Part shown: in pieces, positions 6,310-9,802 of the stretch | How the letters are laid out: each line of letters opens with the position of its first letter | Numbering within the stretch: position 1 is the stretch's first letter | NCBI GenBank assembly: GCA_023413605.1 | Contig: JAEZPL010000716.1 | Coordinates: forward strand, 1 to 9,802 | Direction: 5' to 3' | DNA from: Pseudomonadota bacterium | Lineage (GTDB): Bacteria > Pseudomonadota > Alphaproteobacteria > Azospirillales > Azospirillaceae | DNA length: 9,802 nucleotides | Translations under genes and position numbers: made by a program | Notes under the pieces: model-generated | What the model was told of the DNA's origin: nothing | What the model saw: the letters and a program-made list of their open reading frames with translations, nothing else | Databases searched by the model: none

Positions 6310-7293
6310 ATGAAGACATTGCTGTCACGTATCGTGCTGATCTGTGGAGTGCTGGCGATGGGCAGCGCCCCGGCGCTGGCGGAAACGCGCAGCGTCAAGG
6401 CCAACAGCGGGACCGTGGCCATCGTATCCGGCGGCGTCGAGGGCACCTACGTGCGCATCGCCAGCGACCTTGCGTCCGTCCTGGACAACGGCACCGACCT
6501 GCGCGTCCTGCCCATCCTCGGCAAGGGTTCGGTGCAGAACATCGACGACATCCTGCTGCTGAAGGGCGTAGACATCGGCATCGTGCAGTCGGACGTTCTG
6601 GCCTACGTGAAGCGGAATCAGCCCTACTCCAACCTGCCCCAGCGCGTGAAATACATCACCAAGCTGTACAACGAGGAACTTCACATCCTGGCCGGCCCCG
6701 GCGTCAAGGACATCAAGGATCTGGCCGGCCAGAAGGTGAATTTCGACGGGTCGGGCAGCGGCACGTACATGACCGCGTCGCTCATCTTCGGGACGCTGGG
6801 CATCACGGTGCAGCCGGAGACCAACGATCAGGCGCTCGCCCTGGAACGGCTGCGCCGCGGGGAGATCGCGGCGATGGCCTACGTCGCCGGCAAACCGACC
6901 CGCCTGTTCCGCGACCTGAAGGCGGAGGACGGCCTGCATTTCCTGTCGGTGCCGCTGACGCCGGAGCTGCTGGAAACCTACCTCCCCTCGCGCCTGACCA
7001 ACGCGGATTATCAGGGGCTGGTCAAGCCCGACGAGCCGGTGGAAACCGTCGCCGTGGGCGCCGTGATGGCCGTGTACGGCTGGACCAGGGACACGGAGCG
7101 CTACGCCAAGGTCGCCCGCTTCGTCGACGCCTTCTTCGGCCGCTTCGACGACTTCCTGAAGGCCCCGCGACACCCGAAGTGGAAGGAGGTGAACCTGTCC
7201 GCCGAAATCCCCGGCTGGACCCGCTTCGAACCCGCCGCCGCCTGGCTGAAGCAGGCCGTGCCGGCCGGCAGGACCGTCGCCGCGCAGCGGTAA
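6310..7293 (+). CDS. TAXI family TRAP-type periplasmic solute-binding protein (orphan)
   Basis: The protein is 327 aa with a clear signal peptide: MKTLLSR, a hydrophobic core and cleavage after PALA (residue 24). The mature part matches the TAXI/NMT1-like fold. It has GTVAIVSGGVEGTYVRIASDLA (35-54, phosphate- or carboxylate-type glycine loop), DIGIVQSDVLAYV (88-100), YNEELHILAGPGVKDIKDLAGQKVNF (120-145), GSGSGTYMTASLIFGTLGI (147-165) and LRRGEIAAMAYVAGKP (181-196). TAXI proteins bind glutamate-like or other carboxylate ligands for DctQM-type TRAP permeases, but no dctQ/dctM or fused 4TM-12TM permease is present here. The protein therefore either serves a permease encoded elsewhere or acts in sensing. 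Start: ATG 6310 has GGGG at 6297-6300 upstream and gives the best signal peptide; in-frame ATGs at 6295 and 6301 would only add five or three residues. It probably shares a transcript with the preceding Ig-like/Sel1 gene. Confidence 0.88.
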   Translation: MKTLLSRIVLICGVLAMGSAPALAETRSVKANSGTVAIVSGGVEGTYVRIASDLASVLDNGTDLRVLPILGKGSVQNIDDILLLKGVDIGIVQSDVLAYVKRNQPYSNLPQRVKYITKLYNEELHILAGPGVKDIKDLAGQKVNFDGSGSGTYMTASLIFGTLGITVQPETNDQALALERLRRGEIAAMAYVAGKPTRLFRDLKAEDGLHFLSVPLTPELLETYLPSRLTNADYQGLVKPDEPVETVAVGAVMAVYGWTRDTERYAKVARFVDAFFGRFDDFLKAPRHPKWKEVNLSAEIPGWTRFEPAAAWLKQAVPAGRTVAAQR

Positions 7294-7385
7294 GGCCGCA
7301 CGTTCCTCGTCCCTTCCCGCGTCCTTGTCTCAAATCTTGCCCTTGATCGTACCCGGGTTTCGGATGCCCCCTACGGCAGCAAAGC

Positions 7386-7407
7386 GAACGGGCCGCAGGG
7401 CCCGTTC
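7386..7407. promoter_or_regulatory. Perfect 9-bp inverted repeat between the TAXI gene and the lipoprotein gene
   Basis: GAACGGGCC (7386-7394) and GGCCCGTTC (7399-7407) flank a GCAG loop. It is 92 nt after the TAXI stop and 53 nt before the next start. No T-tract follows on the plus strand (ACGGATCTGC). On the minus strand only a short TTT occurs (CGCTTTGC). It could be a weak terminator for the TAXI transcript, an mRNA 3'-end stabiliser or an operator. The rest of the 167-nt gap (7294-7460) shows no gene and no clear promoter. Confidence 0.55.
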
Positions 7408-7460
7408 ACGGATCTGCGCAAAGCAGACCAAGGGTGGGTGACGAGCAACGCGAGGACCAA

Positions 7461-8045
7461 ATGCCCCACAGCCAGAAAGGCATTGCGGCACTGATTGCCG
7501 TGTCGGCTCTTTCGACGGCGTGCACCGATGTGAAGGAAAGCCTTCCTTCCCGAACCGCTACGGAACAACTTCTTATATCCAGCGCCGCCGACAACGCCGC
7601 CAACCAGCTGAAGCTGGAGCTGCCGCCGGGCAAGAAGGCCTTTGTGGACGCCAGCAACTTCGAAGGGTCCGACGCGAAATACGCCGCCAGCGCCATCAAG
7701 GAATCCTTCCTGCGCCAGGGCATCCATCTGGTCAGCGAGAAAAACGACGCCGACACCATCATCGAAATCCGGCTGGGGGCCCTGTCCGTGAACCAGAGCC
7801 GGACGGTGGTCGGCATTCCGCCGATCACCCTGCCGGGCTCCATCACCCTGCCCGAGGCATCGGTCTACAGCTCCACCGAGAATCAGGCGGTGGCGAAATT
7901 CTCCGCCTTCGCCTACGACACCAAGTCGGGGGCGATGGTCGCCTCCACCGATCCCGCCTTCGGGCTATCGGACGAGCAGAGCTACCGCGCCATGTCCGTG
8001 TTCTCGTGGCGCAGTTCCCCCCGCTACTCCGAGGAGGAGCGCTGA
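7461..8045 (+). CDS. Small probable lipoprotein, DUF6655-like
   Basis: This 194-aa protein starts at ATG 7461, with GAGGA at 7452-7456 (close, 4-nt spacing); an in-frame GTG at 7434 is less likely. The N-terminus MPHSQKGIAALIAVSALSTAC looks like a lipoprotein signal with Cys21 as the lipidation site. The -3 residue is Ser where Leu is usual, so the lipobox is atypical, though still within the broad pattern. The mature part begins with an SRTATEQLLISSAADNA element (30-46), then LPPGKKAFVDASNFEG (54-69), a DAKYAASAIKESFLRQGIHLV helix-strand unit (71-91) and NDADTIIEIRLGALSVNQSRTVVGIPPITLP (95-125). The sequence resembles the DUF6655 group of secreted or lipoproteins of unknown function; this is from memory of the family pattern and is not a search result. 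It ends 7 nt from the stop of the convergent AI-2E gene. No function can be assigned. Confidence 0.82.
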   Translation: MPHSQKGIAALIAVSALSTACTDVKESLPSRTATEQLLISSAADNAANQLKLELPPGKKAFVDASNFEGSDAKYAASAIKESFLRQGIHLVSEKNDADTIIEIRLGALSVNQSRTVVGIPPITLPGSITLPEASVYSSTENQAVAKFSAFAYDTKSGAMVASTDPAFGLSDEQSYRAMSVFSWRSSPRYSEEER

Positions 8046-8052
8046 CGGCGCC

Positions 8053-9183
8053 TCACGGCCCGGCGGGCGTCTCGCCGTGCTCGCCCCCTCCGCTCCATTC
8101 CCGGATCAGGCCATAGGCGACGGCCAGCAGCGTCGGGCCCAGGAAGATTCCGATCAGGCCGAAGGCGATCAGGCCTCCGACGATCCCCAGGAAGATGACG
8201 ATGAAGGGAAGATCGCTCGACCGGCCGATCAGGATCGGGCGCAGTATGTTGTCCAGGCTGCCGACCAGAATGCCGACCCAGGCCACCAGGAAGATCGCCA
8301 TGCCGGTCTCCCCCCGTCCGGCCAGCCACAGCGCCGCCGGAAGCCAGATGATCGCCGGCCCCATGGGAATCAGCGTCAGGAAAAAGGTGACGAAACCCAG
8401 CAGGAAGGCTCCGGGCACACCGGCGATCCAATAGCCGACGGCGGCGGCGATGGCCTGCACCAGCGCGGTGCCGAGCACGCCGTGCACGACACCGTTGATG
8501 GTTTCCGCCGCCACGTCCAGCGACTGCCGCGCCCGCGGACCGGCGATCTGCCCCATGACCGCGCGCAGCCGCAGCATCGCGGCGCGGCCGTCGCGGTACA
8601 GGAAGAAGGCGATGAAGACGCTGATCGCGATCAGCGAGGTGCCGGACAGAAGGCTTTCGCCGCTGGCCAGCACCCAGTCGCGGATCGGCACGACGTAGGG
8701 GCGCGCCACCTCGCGCAGGTTGGCCTCTCCCGCCGCCAGCGCCCGCCAGCTTTCCACCAGCCGGTCGCCCAGCACCGGGACGGAAATCAGCCAGTCCGGC
8801 GGCGGCGGCACCCCGCGTTCCGCGGCGCCGTGCATGGCGTCGAAGAAATGCAGCACATTCTCGGTCAGCTTGGCACCCAGCAAGACCAGCGGGCCGACCA
8901 GCAGCAGCATCACCGCCACGGTCATGATGGCCGCGGACAGCGTGGTCCGTCCGTTGAGCGCCCGTTCGAGGCGGCGGTGCAGCGGCCATGTGCTGAAGGC
9001 CAGGATCACGGCCCACAGGATCGCCGCGATGAAGGGCCGCAGCACCACGAAGCAGCCGATCACCAGCACCAGCATCAGCCCCAGGACGAGCGCCTTGCGG
9101 ACATAGCTCATCTCGTACCGGTCCGGCATTCCGCCATCCAGGGCGTCGGCCCGCGGCAGCATCCGTTCGTGAGCGAAATCCAT
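8053..9183 (-). CDS. AI-2E family transporter (YdiK-like permease), copy 2
   Basis: The protein is 376 aa from ATG 9181-9183, supported by GGAGGG 7 nt upstream. After a soluble N-tail it has membrane segments at about 30-48, 50-66, 81-104, 181-196, 232-252, 257-288, 293-309 and 325-360. A large soluble region (about 105-178) follows the third span, as in AI-2E/PerM proteins. Signatures are FFLYRDGR (193-200), GVVHGVLGTALVQ (231-243), LIPMGPAIIWLPAALWL (271-287), LDNILRPILIG (310-320) and GIFLGPTLLAVAYGLI (345-360). In place of the YIPFIGP seen in copy 1 it carries IPMGP, typical of the YdiK branch. Substrate is unknown; family members are implicated in AI-2 export or Na+/H+ antiport. It follows the RND permease gene by 66 nt on the same strand and may be cotranscribed with it. 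In-frame ATG 9231 is a less likely start. Confidence 0.91.
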   Translation of the reverse strand: MDFAHERMLPRADALDGGMPDRYEMSYVRKALVLGLMLVLVIGCFVVLRPFIAAILWAVILAFSTWPLHRRLERALNGRTTLSAAIMTVAVMLLLVGPLVLLGAKLTENVLHFFDAMHGAAERGVPPPPDWLISVPVLGDRLVESWRALAAGEANLREVARPYVVPIRDWVLASGESLLSGTSLIAISVFIAFFLYRDGRAAMLRLRAVMGQIAGPRARQSLDVAAETINGVVHGVLGTALVQAIAAAVGYWIAGVPGAFLLGFVTFFLTLIPMGPAIIWLPAALWLAGRGETGMAIFLVAWVGILVGSLDNILRPILIGRSSDLPFIVIFLGIVGGLIAFGLIGIFLGPTLLAVAYGLIREWSGGGEHGETPAGP

Positions 9184-9190
9184 GATCGCT

Positions 9191-9196
9191 CCCTCC
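9191..9196 (-). promoter_or_regulatory. Ribosome-binding site of AI-2E copy 2
   Basis: Read on the minus strand, GGAGGG lies 7 nt upstream of the ATG at 9183. It supports this start over the in-frame ATG 48 nt further upstream. Confidence 0.75.
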
Positions 9197-9249
9197 CCCT
9201 CCGCAAATTCTCCCCATACGGTCAGGCGCATCCCGTCATGCCCCGCCCA

Positions 9250-9802
9250 TCAAACGCCACTGGTCGCGCCCGTGGTCGGCGCCGGCCCGTGCGGACGCTT
9301 GGGCTCGTCCCGCGCCGGCCTGACGGTTTCGGTTGCCGGCTGCGGCTCCTTGATGCGGAACCAGGTGACGTACAGCGCCGGCAGGAACAGCAGCGTCAGC
9401 ACAGTCGCCACCAGCAGGCCGCCGATGATCGCGTAGGCCATCGGCCCCCAGAAGACCTCCGGCGCGATCGGGATCATGCCCAGGCTGGCCGCCGCCGCGG
9501 TCAGCAGGATCGGCCGCACGCGGTGCATGGTGGCGTTGATCACCGCGTCCCAGGGATGCTCGCCCATCGCCAGATGCTCGTCGATCTGCGCGATCAGAAT
9601 GACCGAGTTGCGCACGATCATGCCGATCAGCGCGACCACGCCCAGGATGGCGACGAAGCCCAGCGGCGTGCCGGTCGGCAGCAGCGCCGCGACGACGCCG
9701 ATCAGGCCCAGCGGCGCCACGCTGATCACCAGGAACAGCTTCTGGAAGCTCTGCAGCTGGATCATCAGGACGGTGAGCATGACGAAGACCATGACCGGGA
9801 AG
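9250..9802 (-). CDS. RND efflux permease, C-terminal part (HAE-1/AcrB-like; N-terminus beyond the window)
   Basis: The frame is open from the right edge to TGA at 9250-9252, giving about 183 residues, the end of a protein that is normally about 1020-1050 aa. The segment contains the last membrane helices of an RND pump. It reads PVMVFVMLTVLMIQLQSFQKLFLV, then APLGLIGVVAALLPTGTPLGFVAILGVVALIGMIVRNSVILIAQID, where the GMIVRNSVIL motif is characteristic. This is followed by HRVRPILLTAAAASLGMIPI and VFWGPMAYAIIGGLLVATVLTLLFLPALYVTWFR. The proton-relay Asp residues of TM4 and the porter domain are outside the window, so the substrate class (drug, metal or other) cannot be settled. The VFWGPMAYAI ending favours HAE-1 drug-type over CusA-type. 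The tail (EPQPATETVRPARDEPKRP) is hydrophilic. The membrane-fusion partner is presumably upstream, outside the window. Confidence 0.93.
   Translation of the reverse strand, partial: FPVMVFVMLTVLMIQLQSFQKLFLVISVAPLGLIGVVAALLPTGTPLGFVAILGVVALIGMIVRNSVILIAQIDEHLAMGEHPWDAVINATMHRVRPILLTAAAASLGMIPIAPEVFWGPMAYAIIGGLLVATVLTLLFLPALYVTWFRIKEPQPATETVRPARDEPKRPHGPAPTTGATSGV

Noticed and set aside
4952..6328. Minus-strand open frame of 458 codons opposite the Ig-like/Sel1 gene
   Set aside because: It is Arg/Gly-rich, lacks family motifs, and covers the AT-rich leader and the strong Shine-Dalgarno of the plus-strand gene.
7386..7407. Calling the GAACGGGCC inverted repeat a true Rho-independent terminator
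   Set aside because: The stem is perfect, but neither side is followed by a convincing T-run, so only a general regulatory or structural call is made.
8024..9217. Second minus-strand frame over AI-2E copy 2
   Set aside because: It has Arg/Gly/Ala shadow composition; the neighbouring frame has all the AI-2E motifs and a good ribosome-binding site.
1..9802. Mobile elements, CRISPR arrays, tRNA or rRNA genes
   Set aside because: No transposase or integrase reading frame, no regularly spaced repeats, and no cloverleaf or rRNA-like segment were recognised on either strand.

Overview
The window is high-GC DNA with strongly GC-biased third codon positions. Its families (a tctCBA tripartite tricarboxylate transporter set, a TAXI-type binding protein, DUF190 plus CrcB, AI-2E exporters and an RND pump) suggest an alphaproteobacterium of the Azospirillum/Rhodospirillales kind. 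That placement is inferred from composition and gene families only. No rRNA, tRNA, CRISPR array, insertion sequence, integrase or phage gene is visible, and the region reads as a mostly intact chromosomal or replicon backbone.

Layout. (1) 1-2739, plus strand: tctC (5' end outside the window), tctB and tctA form a tripartite tricarboxylate transporter operon. A strong UUCG-loop hairpin sits between tctC and tctB, and a hairpin terminator follows tctA. (2) 2784-3932, minus strand: an AI-2E family membrane protein converges on tctA, and its last codons lie inside that terminator. (3) 4127-4913, plus strand: a DUF190 (PII-like) protein and the fluoride channel CrcB form a short operon, divergent from the AI-2E gene across a spacer that holds an imperfect 13-bp inverted repeat. 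(4) 5195-7293, plus strand: an envelope protein with an apparent Ig/cadherin-like domain, a Pro/Ala linker and C-terminal Sel1/TPR-like helices is followed by a TAXI-type periplasmic binding protein that has no TRAP membrane subunits in the window. An AT-rich, dyad-containing leader lies upstream. (5) 7461-8045, plus strand: a small probable lipoprotein, resembling the DUF6655 group, ends 7 nt from (6) a second, divergent AI-2E protein (8053-9183, minus). That gene lies 66 nt downstream of (7) the C-terminal end of an RND efflux permease (minus, running off the right edge).

Functionally, most of the window concerns moving or sensing small molecules at the envelope: carboxylate uptake (TctCBA), fluoride export (CrcB), two AI-2E type permeases and an RND pump. 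The least explained unit is the Ig-like/Sel1 protein paired with the orphan TAXI binding protein. It is the best candidate here for an undescribed envelope system, possibly ligand sensing rather than transport.
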